A stretch of DNA of 64,000 bases from Noviherbaspirillum autotrophicum (GCF_000818395.1 NZ_JWJG01000028.1:3162205-3226204), one strand, 5' to 3'. Counted from the first letter of the stretch, positions 18,571 through 27,898 are shown. The notes: generated by a model from the sequence alone, not told the origin. Numbers and translations: made by a program.

Positions 18571-20958
18571 TTAGTTACGGACGGGTTTACCGGTCTGCAT
18601 CATGCCCATGATGCGCTCTTGCGTCTTCGGATTGTTCAGCAATTCCACGAAGGCCTTGCGCTCGAGGTCGAGCAGCCACTGTTCGCTCACCAGGCTGCCC
18701 TGGTTGATATCGCCACCGGAAACAACTTCTGCAATCATCGCGCCCAGCTTGAAGTCGTGCGCGGAGATGAAGCCGCCGTCCCGCATGTTGACCAGCTGCG
18801 CCATGATGGTGCCCAGGCCGTAGCGACCCGCGACCGGAATCAGCTTCTGTGCCGGAGCGCGATAGCCTGCGTCGAACATGGCGCGTGCTTCCACCTTCGC
18901 TACGTGCAGCAGCTCGTACGAATTGAACACGATGGTGTCGGTTTGCTTCAGGTAGCCCATCTGCTGCGCTTCCAGTGCGGACTTCGACACGTTCGCGGTC
19001 GCCGCGTTGGTGAAGTAGACCTTCAGGAATTGCAGCAGGTCGTTGCCCTTCGCATCGTTGGCCGCACGCACAGCTGCTTCCTTCAGGCCGCCGCCCGCCG
19101 GTACCAGGCCCACCCCCACTTCCACGAGGCCGATGTAGGATTCGATCGACGCAACACGCTTGGCAGCGTGCAGCATCAGTTCGCAACCACCGCCCAGCGC
19201 CAGGCCGGCAACAGCAGCCACCACCGGGATATTCGCGTACTTCAGGCGCATGAATGCGTTCTGCAGTTTGGACACTTCCGGGTCGATTGCTTTTGCGCCA
19301 CCAGCCATGAATGCCGGCAGCATCGACTGCAGGTCGGCACCGGCGGAGAATGCTCCGCCTTCCGCCGCATCGGCATTCCACAGCACCAGGCCCTTGAAGT
19401 TCTTCTCGGCTTCTTCGACCGCCTTGTTGATACCGGCAACCACGCCCGGCCCGATGACGTGCATCTTGGTCTTGGTCGACAGGATCAGCACGTCGTCGTT
19501 CTGGTGCCACAGGCGTACGGAATCGTCTTCGAAGACGGTGGTGCCAGCGGTGGAACCATCAGCTGAGCCTTCGCCCAGGACCGGTGCACGGAATGCCTGG
19601 CGCTGATAGACCAGCAGGTTCGAACGCGGCACGTAGGCCTTCTTGGCTGGCGACCAGGATCCTTCAGCGGTATGTACACCGGTGCGGCCGTCAAACACCC
19701 ACTGCGGCAGCGGCGTGTTGCAGATTGCCTTGCCAGCGTCGATGTCTTCCTGCACCCAGGTCGCGATCTGCTGCCAGCCAGCTGCCTGCCAGGTTTCGAA
19801 CGGGCCGGTCTTCCAGCCAAAGCCCCAGCGCAGCGCGAAGTCGACGTCGCGTGCATTGTCGGCGATCGATTCAAGATGGATAGCGATGTAGTGGAATGCG
19901 TCGCGGAAGATCGCCCACAGGAACTGGCCTTGCGGGTTGGTCGATTCGCGCAGCGCCTTCATCTTCTTGGCCGGATCCTTTTCCTTCAGGATGCGCGCGA
20001 TGATGTCATCAGCCTTGGCGCCGCCCGGCACGTAGTCATTCTTGGCGGAGTCGAAGCGCAGGATGTCCTTGCCAACCTTCTTGTAGAAACCGGCGCCGCT
20101 CTTCTGGCCCAGTGCACCGGCACCGATCAGCTTGGCGACCACGTCCGGGGTCTTGTAGAGTGCAGCGAACGGATCGTTCTTCAGGTTGTCTTCCATGGTC
20201 TTGATCACGTGACCCATGGTGTCCAGGCCGACCACGTCGGCGGTACGGAAGGTGCCCGATTTGGCGCGGCCCAGCTTGGAGCCCGTCAGATCGTCGACCA
20301 CGTCGCAGGAAAGGCCGAACTTCTCGGCTTCATGGATGGTGGCCAGCATGCCGAAGATGCCGACGCGGTTGGCGACGAAGTTCGGGGTGTCGAAGCAGCG
20401 GACCACGCCCTTGCCCAGCGTGGAAGCGAGGAAGCCTTCGAGCTGGTCGAGGATTTCCGGACGGGTGGACACGGTCGGGATCAGTTCGACTAGGTGCATG
20501 TAGCGCGGCGGGTTGAAGAAGTGCACGCCGCAGAAACGCGCTTTGAGTTCGGCGTCGAAACCTTCGGACAGCGCAGTGATCGACAGGCCGGACGTGTTGG
20601 AAGCGAAGATGGCGTTCGGAGCGATGTGCGGAGCGACCTTCTTGTACAGGTCGTGTTTCCAGTCCATGCGCTCGGCGATCGCTTCGATGATCAGGTCGCA
20701 GCCCGCGAGCACGTCGAGGTTGTCTTCGTAGTTGGCGACCTGGATCAGCGCAGCGTCTTCCTTGTTGCCCAGCGGCGCCGGGCTGAGCTTTTTCAGGTTT
20801 TCGATGGCGCGCAGCACGATGCCGTTCTTCGGGCCTTCCTTGGCAGGCAGGTCGAACAGCACGACAGGCACTTTAGCATTGACGCAGTGGGCGGCAATCT
20901 GCGCACCCATCACGCCTGCGCCGAGCACGGCGACTTTTTTGACGATGAAATTTGACAT
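18571..20958 (-). CDS. bifunctional 3-hydroxyacyl-CoA dehydrogenase / enoyl-CoA hydratase
   Basis: This multifunctional beta-oxidation protein has 795 residues in the order dehydrogenase first, hydratase last, the reverse of E. coli FadB and like the FadN type. The NAD-binding motif VAVLGAGVMGAQIAAH is at residues 9-24. HFFNPPRYMHLVE marks the catalytic His region. A second dehydrogenase C-terminal domain follows near residues 200-420. The crotonase domain (about 480-700) shows the oxyanion-hole segment GLALGGGCELMLHA and GLVEVGVGLVPAGGG. AAGG precedes the ATG. It is flanked by the acyl-CoA dehydrogenase and thiolase genes in one operon. Confidence 0.94.
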   Translation of the reverse strand: MSNFIVKKVAVLGAGVMGAQIAAHCVNAKVPVVLFDLPAKEGPKNGIVLRAIENLKKLSPAPLGNKEDAALIQVANYEDNLDVLAGCDLIIEAIAERMDWKHDLYKKVAPHIAPNAIFASNTSGLSITALSEGFDAELKARFCGVHFFNPPRYMHLVELIPTVSTRPEILDQLEGFLASTLGKGVVRCFDTPNFVANRVGIFGMLATIHEAEKFGLSCDVVDDLTGSKLGRAKSGTFRTADVVGLDTMGHVIKTMEDNLKNDPFAALYKTPDVVAKLIGAGALGQKSGAGFYKKVGKDILRFDSAKNDYVPGGAKADDIIARILKEKDPAKKMKALRESTNPQGQFLWAIFRDAFHYIAIHLESIADNARDVDFALRWGFGWKTGPFETWQAAGWQQIATWVQEDIDAGKAICNTPLPQWVFDGRTGVHTAEGSWSPAKKAYVPRSNLLVYQRQAFRAPVLGEGSADGSTAGTTVFEDDSVRLWHQNDDVLILSTKTKMHVIGPGVVAGINKAVEEAEKNFKGLVLWNADAAEGGAFSAGADLQSMLPAFMAGGAKAIDPEVSKLQNAFMRLKYANIPVVAAVAGLALGGGCELMLHAAKRVASIESYIGLVEVGVGLVPAGGGLKEAAVRAANDAKGNDLLQFLKVYFTNAATANVSKSALEAQQMGYLKQTDTIVFNSYELLHVAKVEARAMFDAGYRAPAQKLIPVAGRYGLGTIMAQLVNMRDGGFISAHDFKLGAMIAEVVSGGDINQGSLVSEQWLLDLERKAFVELLNNPKTQERIMGMMQTGKPVRN

Positions 20959-21047
20959 GATTTAACCTTTATTTGCTGCCATTAAGGTGACGGAGCCCGA
21001 GGAGAGTCGGAACTGACTATCCAAGGAGCTCCGTGGCTATTTTTTTC

Positions 21048-22838
21048 TTAGAACAGGTCTGCTTCGAGAGCCATCAGGTTGGCGGAACCGGCGCGTGCCT
21101 GGCGGATCAACATGGCGGTTTCAGGCAGCAGACGGGCAAAATAGAAGCGCGCGGTTGCCAGTTTCGCCTTGTAGAAGTTGTCGCCGGAGTCCTGCTTTTC
21201 CAGCGCGATCTTCGCCATTTGCGCAAAGAAGTAGGCGAAAACCATGTGGCCGACGACGCGCAGGTAAGGCACTGCGGCTGCGCCGACTTCGTCCGGGTTC
21301 TGGAAGGCCTTCATGCCGATTTCCATCGTCAGCTTGCCGACCTTGTCGCCAATGTCGCCCAGCGGGGTGATGAATTCGGACAGAGCCTCATTGGTGCCGT
21401 TCTCTTCGACGAACGCCTTGACCTTGTCGCCGAACTTGCGCAGCTTAGCACCGTTATCCATCAGGATCTTGCGGCCCAACAAATCGAGCGATTGAATCGT
21501 GTTGGTGCCTTCGTAGATCATGTTGATGCGAGCATCGCGCACATACTGCTCCATGCCCCACTCGGAGATGAAACCATGGCCGCCATAGACCTGCATCGCT
21601 TCAGACGTGGCGATCCAGCCGTTATCGGTCAGGAAGGCCTTGATGATCGGGGTCAGCAGTGCGACTTCGTCAGCGGCATCCTTGCGCACCTGCTCATCCG
21701 GGTGATTGAGTTCACGGTCGATCTGCAGCGCGACATACGAGGAGAATGCGCGACCGCCTTCTGCGTATGCACGAGCAGTCAACAGCATGCGGCGCACATC
21801 CGGGTGCACGATGATCGGGTCAGCCGCCTTTTCCGGCGCCTTCGGGCCGGTCAGGCTGCGCATCTGCAGACGGTCTTTGGCGTACGTCACGGCGTTCTGG
21901 TACGCGACTTCGGTCAGGCCGAGCGACTGCATGCCGACGCCCAGACGTGCAGCGTTCATCATCACGAACATTGCGTTCAGGCCCTTGTTCGGCTCGCCGA
22001 TCAGCCAGCCGGTTGCGCCATCCAGGTTCATCTGGCAGGTGGAGTTGCCGTGGATGCCCATCTTCTCTTCGATTGCGCCGCAGAAGATGTTGTTGCGCGG
22101 GCCGACCGAACCGTCCGCATTCGGAATGTACTTCGGCACCAGGAACAGCGAGATACCCTTGGTGCCCGACGGTGCTTCCGGCAAGCGTGCCAACACCAGG
22201 TGAAGGATGTTGGACGACATTTCATGCTCGCCTGCGGAAATGAAGATCTTGCCGCCAGTGATCTTGTAAGAGCCGTCAGCCTGCGGCTCAGCCTTGGTGC
22301 GCAAGAGACCCAAGTCGGTGCCGCAGTGCGGTTCGGTCAGGCACATGGTGCCGGTCCATTCGCCGGACACCAGCTTCGGCAGGTACATCGCCTTCTGTTC
22401 CGGAGTGCCGTGCTCGTGCAGGCACTCGTACGCGCCGTGCGACAGGCCGGGGTACATGGTCCATGCCTGGTTGGACGAGTTCAGCATTTCGTAGAACGAA
22501 TTGTTGATCACGATCGGCAGGCCCTGGCCGCCGAATTCCGGATCGCAGGACAGCGCAGGCCAGCCCGCTTCCACGTACTGCTGGTAGGCTTCCTTGAACC
22601 CAGTCGGTGTCTTCACGACGTGGGTTTCCTTGTCCAGCTGGCAGCCTTCGCGGTCGCCCGAGTGGTTCAGCGGGAACAGCACTTGGGAAGTGAACTTGCC
22701 CCCCTCTTCCAGCACCTGGTTGATGATGTCCTTGTCAATCTCTGCGTGCTTCGGCAGTTGTTTGAACTCATCTTCCACCTTGAGCAGCTCGTGCAACACG
22801 AACTGCATATCACGCAATGGAGCGACGTATTGACCCAT
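21048..22838 (-). CDS. acyl-CoA dehydrogenase
   Basis: This FAD enzyme forms the trans-2-enoyl-CoA in the first beta-oxidation step. The 596 residues exceed the classic 380-residue type and match the large family with an added C-terminal domain (AcdB/FadE5/DmdC-like). The FAD/substrate segment MCLTEPHCGTDLG and the catalytic Glu region MIYEGTNTIQSLDLLGRK are intact. AGGAGA stands six bases before the ATG. It follows the TetR gene by 27 bp and precedes the dehydrogenase/hydratase gene by 89 bp. DmdC-like (methylmercaptopropionyl-CoA) activity is possible but the operon favours fatty acids. Confidence 0.93.
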   Translation of the reverse strand: MGQYVAPLRDMQFVLHELLKVEDEFKQLPKHAEIDKDIINQVLEEGGKFTSQVLFPLNHSGDREGCQLDKETHVVKTPTGFKEAYQQYVEAGWPALSCDPEFGGQGLPIVINNSFYEMLNSSNQAWTMYPGLSHGAYECLHEHGTPEQKAMYLPKLVSGEWTGTMCLTEPHCGTDLGLLRTKAEPQADGSYKITGGKIFISAGEHEMSSNILHLVLARLPEAPSGTKGISLFLVPKYIPNADGSVGPRNNIFCGAIEEKMGIHGNSTCQMNLDGATGWLIGEPNKGLNAMFVMMNAARLGVGMQSLGLTEVAYQNAVTYAKDRLQMRSLTGPKAPEKAADPIIVHPDVRRMLLTARAYAEGGRAFSSYVALQIDRELNHPDEQVRKDAADEVALLTPIIKAFLTDNGWIATSEAMQVYGGHGFISEWGMEQYVRDARINMIYEGTNTIQSLDLLGRKILMDNGAKLRKFGDKVKAFVEENGTNEALSEFITPLGDIGDKVGKLTMEIGMKAFQNPDEVGAAAVPYLRVVGHMVFAYFFAQMAKIALEKQDSGDNFYKAKLATARFYFARLLPETAMLIRQARAGSANLMALEADLF

Positions 22839-22865
22839 GGTTTTTCTCCTGACGGCTAATTGGAT

Positions 22866-23558
22866 TTAAGCTGACTTTCTGGCAGCGGTTTTGGGGTTCT
22901 GTTTTGCAGCCGGCTTGGTGCTTCCGGAAGGCTGCGGGTTTTGGTAACTCTCTATCAAACGTTCGAACCCGACTTCGGCGCGATTCACGCTGCCGGGCAA
23001 CTTCAGGAAACGTGCGTCGTGATGCAGGGCCAGAATCAAACCGTACATCTCGAAGACCAGCTGGTCGGGATCTGTTTCTTCGGACAGGTGCCCCATTTCG
23101 ATGGTCTGTACCACACAGCGCCGCAATGCGTTTTTCCAAGCGCGCACCATGCCGGCGAGTTCTTCGCGGATGGCCCCCGGACGATCGTCATATTCCACCG
23201 CGCCGCTGATATAAATGCAGCCGGAGGCGATTTCGACCGATACTCGCTTAACCCAGCGCGCAAACATCGTTTGCAGGCGAGGCAAGCCGCGCGGCTCTTT
23301 CATGCTTGGATAGAACACTTCCTGTTCGAAGTGATGGTGGTACAGTTTGACGACCTCGATCTGCAAGTCTTCGCGGGAACCGAAGTGCGCAAATACCCCC
23401 GACTTGCTCATGTTCATCTTGTCTGCAAGCAGACCGATGGTCAATCCTTCCAGTCCATCACGGCTGGCCAGATCAAGAGCCACATCGAGAATCGCGGCGC
23501 GAGTAAGCTCACCTTTGCGCATGAATTTGGTCGGCGAGTCAGTCGAGTTGGTAGCCAA
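22866..23558 (-). CDS. TetR family regulator of the beta-oxidation cluster
   Basis: This 230-residue repressor-type protein has an N-terminal helix-turn-helix (about residues 38-60, TIGLLADKMNMSKSGVFAHF) and a TetR C-terminal ligand domain. Its Lys/Ala-rich tail ends in AARKSA. The first codon is TTG with AGGG seven bases upstream. An in-frame ATG at 23522 (MRKGELTR) is the alternative but lacks a ribosome-binding site. It is first in the operon, 27 bp before the acyl-CoA dehydrogenase gene. By context it probably senses an acyl-CoA and controls this operon and itself. Confidence 0.88.
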   Translation of the reverse strand: MATNSTDSPTKFMRKGELTRAAILDVALDLASRDGLEGLTIGLLADKMNMSKSGVFAHFGSREDLQIEVVKLYHHHFEQEVFYPSMKEPRGLPRLQTMFARWVKRVSVEIASGCIYISGAVEYDDRPGAIREELAGMVRAWKNALRRCVVQTIEMGHLSEETDPDQLVFEMYGLILALHHDARFLKLPGSVNRAEVGFERLIESYQNPQPSGSTKPAAKQNPKTAARKSA

Positions 23559-23605
23559 GGTAGTGCCCTATCAAAGTTTCAAAATTCGCACGGCATTACT
23601 GAAGC

Positions 23606-23644
23606 GAACGCTCGTACTATTATCCACCGCAGTATAAATGTCAA
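23606..23644 (-). promoter_or_regulatory. promoter and possible TetR operator upstream of the beta-oxidation operon
   Basis: On the minus strand a perfect TTGACA (23639-23644) is followed after 16 bp by TAATAG (23617-23622). The palindrome GAACG-CT-CGTAC (23606-23617, four of five pairs) overlaps the start point, a usual position for an autorepressor site. GAACG-type inverted repeats are common TetR operators in acyl-CoA regulons; the link here is inferred. Confidence 0.4.
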
Positions 23645-23723
23645 ACGAGAACTTAGAGGGGCGATTCTAGTCGTGAGGTACAGCAAAGACGCTGCAAACT
23701 CGCGTGTTTTTGTGGCTTTTCTG

Positions 23724-24110
23724 TCAGTACGACGACTTGTCGATCTGTCGTCTGTCGCGCTTGGTTGGCCGTCCCTTGATTGCCTCGCCGGGCTCTCTGA
23801 AAAATTTTCGTTGTTCTGCTTTGGCTTGCCGTCGAGCGATGCTTGCTTCAGTTTCTGTATAGAGAGTTTGCGCAACCGTTGCCGATCCGCGTTTTTCGGC
23901 GAGGTCCTGCACGACTACTTCCCATTCGGTCGAACCGTTGTCGATATCGAGCGTGTCACCGATCTTCAGGCTGCGCGCCGGTTTCACGCGCTCTCCGTTC
24001 AGGCGCACCTTGCCGCCGTCGACGGCATCAGTGGCAAGCGTGCGCGTTTTGAAGAAACGCGCAGCCCATAACCACTTGTCAATACGCAGGGAATCGGAAG
24101 GGGCGGCCAT
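23724..24110 (-). CDS. hslR: ribosome-associated heat shock protein Hsp15 (S4 domain)
   Basis: HslR binds stalled 50S subunits carrying peptidyl-tRNA so they can be recycled. The 128 residues begin with an S4 RNA-binding domain (RIDKWLWAARFFKTRTLATDAV, then GGKVRLNGERVKPARSLKIGD). A basic tail (KRDRRQ) follows, as in the family. The ATG at 24110 is chosen; a TTG four codons upstream also extends the frame, and neither has a good ribosome-binding site. It is 165 bp from the TetR gene, with its own upstream AT-rich region. Confidence 0.9.
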   Translation of the reverse strand: MAAPSDSLRIDKWLWAARFFKTRTLATDAVDGGKVRLNGERVKPARSLKIGDTLDIDNGSTEWEVVVQDLAEKRGSATVAQTLYTETEASIARRQAKAEQRKFFREPGEAIKGRPTKRDRRQIDKSSY

Positions 24111-24404
24111 GGAGAGGATCAAGCGGGAGGTAGCGGTGAATGCATCTGTCTATTTCTACAATACCCTCTATTTTATAGTCTGACCGTGCTTTTTCTACCA
24201 TTGGCGTAATAAAACTGCGTTGACTCCTTTGAGGGGCAAAGGCAGCAGTACATTGTCGCAGTGGAGAACATTAACGTTTCAACAAGAATCAAAAGAAAAT
24301 TTATAGATAACACAACAGAACTGGGAGTGGGTGTGCGGAGCGCCGCGCTGGCGCACTCCTGACTGCGCCCGCCCGGACAGATCAACGGGCGGGGCCAGGC
24401 ATGC
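24111..24404. other. AT-richer gap, probably promoter region of hslR
   Basis: About 290 bp between hslR and the end of the ferritin-like gene. The part next to hslR has TATAAAATAG-like sequence on the minus strand that could serve as its -10. The rest shows no gene or strong terminator. Confidence 0.35.
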
Positions 24405-25187
24405 TCAATGTATTTGCGAGGGATTGGCGTCGCCGATGTCGTCGATGCTGGCACCGGCCGATATCGCCTTGCCGATCGTCGCTTCCTCGAACCACTGCTG
24501 CACGCGCTGCAAGTGAGTGCGCTCTTCGGCCAGCGCGACATTGAAATCGGTGACCATTGCACTCTGGTTATGGTCCTGTGCCAATGCGATCAGCATTTCC
24601 CATCCGGCCTGGTCGGCCAACTCAGCCACCAGGATCGCATGCAGCGACTGCGCAATCGTGGTGCGCGGATCGCACACGGCCTGCATCAGGCCCATCGATT
24701 CCACGCCCACCAGGTCGGCGCACGGCGTCTGCGAGGTCGGATCGCCGCCGATCGATTCGATCGCCTCGCCCACGATGGCGAAATGCCGCGCCTCGTCCTG
24801 CCGGATCTGCTGCAAGTCGGCCAGCGTCATACTGGTCGATTCATCCTGCGTCGCTTCGAACTTGGTGATCAGCGCGTCGTACAGGCGCGTGCCGGTACGC
24901 TCGAATGCCAGCCGCTCGCCCAGTTTGTCGAGCAACAGCTGCGGCTGGTGGCCGCTCAGCGCCGATATGCCCGTGGCGATCGCACCCTTGATGGTGCCGG
25001 GGATGGGCACTGATCCGAGCGGCTCGGCGCTGGTGATATAGGTGCTGCGCATTTCCGCCAGCGCCGTATCGTCGCCGGGGGTCGCTGGCGTCATCGATGC
25101 CGGCACCGGCGATTGCATCGAACCGGCATCGAACGGCGACATGTGCAAGCCGGTACGGTTCATGCCAATGTGAGTCTGCTCTTTCAT
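24405..25187 (-). CDS. ferritin-like domain protein (single four-helix bundle)
   Basis: The protein has 260 residues without a signal peptide. After a Pro/Ser/Thr-rich 60-residue leader comes a four-helix bundle with a complete di-iron pattern: E96, E132-x-x-H135, E189 (and E197), and E222-x-x-H225. A di-iron oxidase, peroxidase or iron-storage role is plausible from the motif, but I cannot assign the substrate. The ATG at 25187 has AAGGAG five bases upstream. It starts 26 bp after the stop of the larger ferritin-like gene, so the two are an operon. Confidence 0.82.
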   Translation of the reverse strand: MKEQTHIGMNRTGLHMSPFDAGSMQSPVPASMTPATPGDDTALAEMRSTYITSAEPLGSVPIPGTIKGAIATGISALSGHQPQLLLDKLGERLAFERTGTRLYDALITKFEATQDESTSMTLADLQQIRQDEARHFAIVGEAIESIGGDPTSQTPCADLVGVESMGLMQAVCDPRTTIAQSLHAILVAELADQAGWEMLIALAQDHNQSAMVTDFNVALAEERTHLQRVQQWFEEATIGKAISAGASIDDIGDANPSQIH

Positions 25188-25213
25188 AACTGCTCCTTGT
25201 CCTTGTCCATGCC

Positions 25214-26383
25214 TCAAACGGCGACGGCGACCTTGCGGTTCAGCTCGGTACCCGGCGACCAGATATAGCCAGCCGCGACCGTTTCGCTCGGCGATCCGTC
25301 GGAATTGAGATGGGTGCGATAGTCGATCGATGCCTGGCTTTCCTGCGCCTGGTCGACGAACTTGGTGCCGTTGGCGCGCAGGTTGACTTCCTGCGCCAGC
25401 ACCTGCCGCACGAAGTCGCGCTGGCTGGCAAACTGGATCGGCTCGGGCAAGTCGCCCGGGAACAGTTCGGCCGGATCGCGCTTTTCATGCTGCTTGAACA
25501 GTTCGGCCACATGATGGAAATGGCCCAGCTCGTAATCGAGGAAGCGTTCCCAGATCGCCTTGACGCGCGGGTTGGTCTCCTGCTGCACGCAACTGTAGTA
25601 GTTGTAGACTTCCATCGCTTCATGCAGCAGCCATTGCTCCAGCAGCGATTCTTCCGGATTGATCAGCGAGCCGTACTGGGTGACATGCTGTTCCTCGATG
25701 GACGCGATTTCCGCATAGAGCTGGCGGGCGACCGGATCGGCGAACTGCGGGCCGATATTCATGTAATAGTCGTGCGTCTGGAATTCGCTGGCCGTGATCG
25801 TCAATGCATGCAGCTTGGTCAGCGGCGCCGCGTCGCGGCCATAGGGGTCGCGCAGATCGTCCTGCGGTGCGCGGTGCTCCTCGACCGTCGGACGCCCCGG
25901 CAAGATATCGGTGTAGCTCTGCAGGATGTTATTGGCATCCTTGCCTTCCAGCCGGTCGAGCAGCGCCGAATAGCGGTACAAGTGATCGAAGTCTTCCAGC
26001 AAGCCGAAGCGGTAGGTCTGTGCAATATAGGGATCGGGCTCGCGCTGCGCCACTGCCGCAGTCACTTCGATCGCAACCTGTTCATATGCAATGGTAGTTT
26101 CCAGAGGTGAATGATCGGAACCGAGCAGCCAGTTGATCATGGTTGCCTGGTGCTGCTCGGTGCGCCGGATTTGCGCCAGCGACAGGCGCAGTTCGCGGCT
26201 CATGCGGGCGGCGAGATGCTGGAAGCGCAATGCATCGTTTTCGAGTCCATTCATCAGGATGATGCGCACGCGGGTAAATGCATCATCGTCGAGTTTGCTG
26301 ATGGGCTTGCCGACCATGTCGCGCCAGGTGAATCGCTGCTGGTCGGGCGAGTAGCCCTTCGCGCTGAATAAGTTCAGGGACAT
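25214..26383 (-). CDS. large ferritin-like protein with two helical bundles
   Basis: I do not recognise a named family for this 389-residue protein. Two consecutive ferritin-like halves are visible. The first has E49, E76-x-H78, E101 and E130. The second has E200, E230-x-x-H233, E255/E258 and E285-x-x-H288, a nearly canonical carboxylate/His set. No signal peptide or membrane helix is seen. GGAG lies six bases before the ATG. It is paired with the 260-residue ferritin-like gene just downstream, suggesting that both act together, perhaps in oxidative or iron stress; that is inference. Confidence 0.78.
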   Translation of the reverse strand: MSLNLFSAKGYSPDQQRFTWRDMVGKPISKLDDDAFTRVRIILMNGLENDALRFQHLAARMSRELRLSLAQIRRTEQHQATMINWLLGSDHSPLETTIAYEQVAIEVTAAVAQREPDPYIAQTYRFGLLEDFDHLYRYSALLDRLEGKDANNILQSYTDILPGRPTVEEHRAPQDDLRDPYGRDAAPLTKLHALTITASEFQTHDYYMNIGPQFADPVARQLYAEIASIEEQHVTQYGSLINPEESLLEQWLLHEAMEVYNYYSCVQQETNPRVKAIWERFLDYELGHFHHVAELFKQHEKRDPAELFPGDLPEPIQFASQRDFVRQVLAQEVNLRANGTKFVDQAQESQASIDYRTHLNSDGSPSETVAAGYIWSPGTELNRKVAVAV

Positions 26384-26655
26384 TGGGTGCTCCTTTTCAT
26401 CGAACCAAGATTGGTCCGCGCAACGTCAGGAGGGGAATACCGGCAATGCGTCCAAGAACAAATGCAAAGCCCCGCCGGCTGACGCAACGCGAAGCTGGCG
26501 ACTGTCGCAACTTCTGTGCCGAGCACGCCATGCCTGGATGCATTGCGGGGCAAACCAAAACCGCCTGCGGGAACGATGCGGGAAGATAATGACGAGGTGC
26601 GCGCGGCGCGCAGTTTTTACAATGCCGGGCGTAAGGCTTACAGCCGTGCGCAGGA

Positions 26656-27066
26656 TCACATGCTGCCTGCCGGCGCTGGTTCGGGCATCAGCATGTTGGC
26701 GTCGCGTACGATGACCCAGTTGCCGCCGGCTTGTTTTTGAAGGAAGGAAAGTGCATCGCCCGAGCGGCGCATCGGCAAGCCTGTTTTGGTGGGCGTGATG
26801 GTCACCGTCAGATGCGTCCAGCAGTAGGCGGAATCGCCGACCACGCGCACTTCCCTGACCTCGCTGCGGGCATCGATACGGTAATGCTGCAGCCCCTTTT
26901 CAAATACCGCCATGAAGGCATCCCGGCCGCGCAGCGGCGCCTGGCACGGCGTCAGGAAAACGACGTCGTCGGCCATCAGCAGGCGCAAGCGCTCGACGTC
27001 GCCGTCGGCGGAGGCTTCGATCCAGCTTGCGATCAGGTTGCGGATGGCTTGTTCATCATCGTGCAT
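26656..27066 (-). CDS. SnoaL-like / DUF4440 NTF2-fold protein
   Basis: This 136-residue protein is of the NTF2-like superfamily (SgcJ/EcaC type). It begins with the typical IRNLIASWIEASADGDVERLRLLMADDVVFLTP pattern, of which DGDVERL and DDVVF are the landmarks. FMAVFEKGL and RDANMLMP are further conserved spots. Such proteins bind small hydrophobic ligands or act as isomerases; no function can be assigned. GGAG precedes the ATG by eight bases. It starts 3 bp after the sirtuin stop, so they are cotranscribed. The 270 bp to the ferritin-like gene on its right hold no feature. Confidence 0.85.
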   Translation of the reverse strand: MHDDEQAIRNLIASWIEASADGDVERLRLLMADDVVFLTPCQAPLRGRDAFMAVFEKGLQHYRIDARSEVREVRVVGDSAYCWTHLTVTITPTKTGLPMRRSGDALSFLQKQAGGNWVIVRDANMLMPEPAPAGSM

Positions 27067-27069
27067 CGC

Positions 27070-27822
27070 TCAGGCTCCCTCTCCGTTTCCCGGCCATGCC
27101 GCGCACAGCAGTTGCGGCACGATGTCGCCAGCCTTGCCGCGCAAGACATGGCGCGCGAATCCGTCATGCATGGTGGCTTCCGGATTGATCTGGATGACAA
27201 CCCGCCCGCACGACTGCGCATAGCGCGGCAGGCTGGCGGCCGGCTCGACCAGGCTGGACGTGCCGATGCAGAAGAAAACATCCGCATGCTCGGACAGGTC
27301 CGCCGCGCGGTGCCATGCCGGCGCCGTCAGGGATTCGCCGAACCAGACCACGCCCGGGCGCAGCATCCCGTCGCAATGGGCGCAGCGCGGCGGAATATCT
27401 GAGGTTGGCGTCGTCAGGACGGCCGGCTTCCGGCATTGGAAGCAGAAGTTGTTCCAGATATTGCCATGCAATTCGATGACATCAGTGCTGCCAGCCCGGT
27501 GATGCAAGCCGTCGACGTTCTGGGTAATCATGGTAACGCGCGGGACCAGCCGCTCGAGCGCGGCGATAGCCAGATGTGCCGCATTGGGCTGCAGGTTGCG
27601 CATGAGGTCGCGGCGCCATTCGTACCATTTCCAGACGGTGGCGGGGTCGCGCCGGAACGCTTCCGGCGTGGCCAGGTCTTCGGCCCGGAAGTTGGCCCAC
27701 AATCCAGTCTGCGCATCACGAAAGGTTGGAATGCCGCTCTCGGCAGAGACGCCTGCGCCAGTAAATACGGCAATGTGACGTGCGCCACGCAGCTTGTCCA
27801 GCAAGTCAGGATCAAAATGCAT
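27070..27822 (-). CDS. NAD-dependent protein deacylase (sirtuin)
   Basis: This 250-residue SIR2 enzyme removes acyl groups from lysines with NAD. The NAD site is GAGVSAESGIPTFRD (residues 22-36). Y67-x-x-R70 in KWYEWRRD is the signature of class III sirtuins that prefer succinyl/malonyl groups. TQNVDGLHHRAG and the catalytic His of ELHGN follow. A Zn site is made by CFQC and CAHC. The ATG at 27822 gives the normal length; longer in-frame starts overlap the DMT gene region and are rejected. It is cotranscribed with the SnoaL-like gene. Confidence 0.93.
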   Translation of the reverse strand: MHFDPDLLDKLRGARHIAVFTGAGVSAESGIPTFRDAQTGLWANFRAEDLATPEAFRRDPATVWKWYEWRRDLMRNLQPNAAHLAIAALERLVPRVTMITQNVDGLHHRAGSTDVIELHGNIWNNFCFQCRKPAVLTTPTSDIPPRCAHCDGMLRPGVVWFGESLTAPAWHRAADLSEHADVFFCIGTSSLVEPAASLPRYAQSCGRVVIQINPEATMHDGFARHVLRGKAGDIVPQLLCAAWPGNGEGA

Positions 27823-27898
27823 CGCCGCACCGGGAAGGAAATGTGGAGTTATCCAGTATAACGCCAGAGTTCCGCCGCCGGAACGGCAAGGGCGTGCC

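Noticed and set aside
21033..22859. 608-codon open frame on the plus strand opposite the acyl-CoA dehydrogenase gene
   Set aside because: Same reason: shadow of a confident gene, with no recognisable domain.
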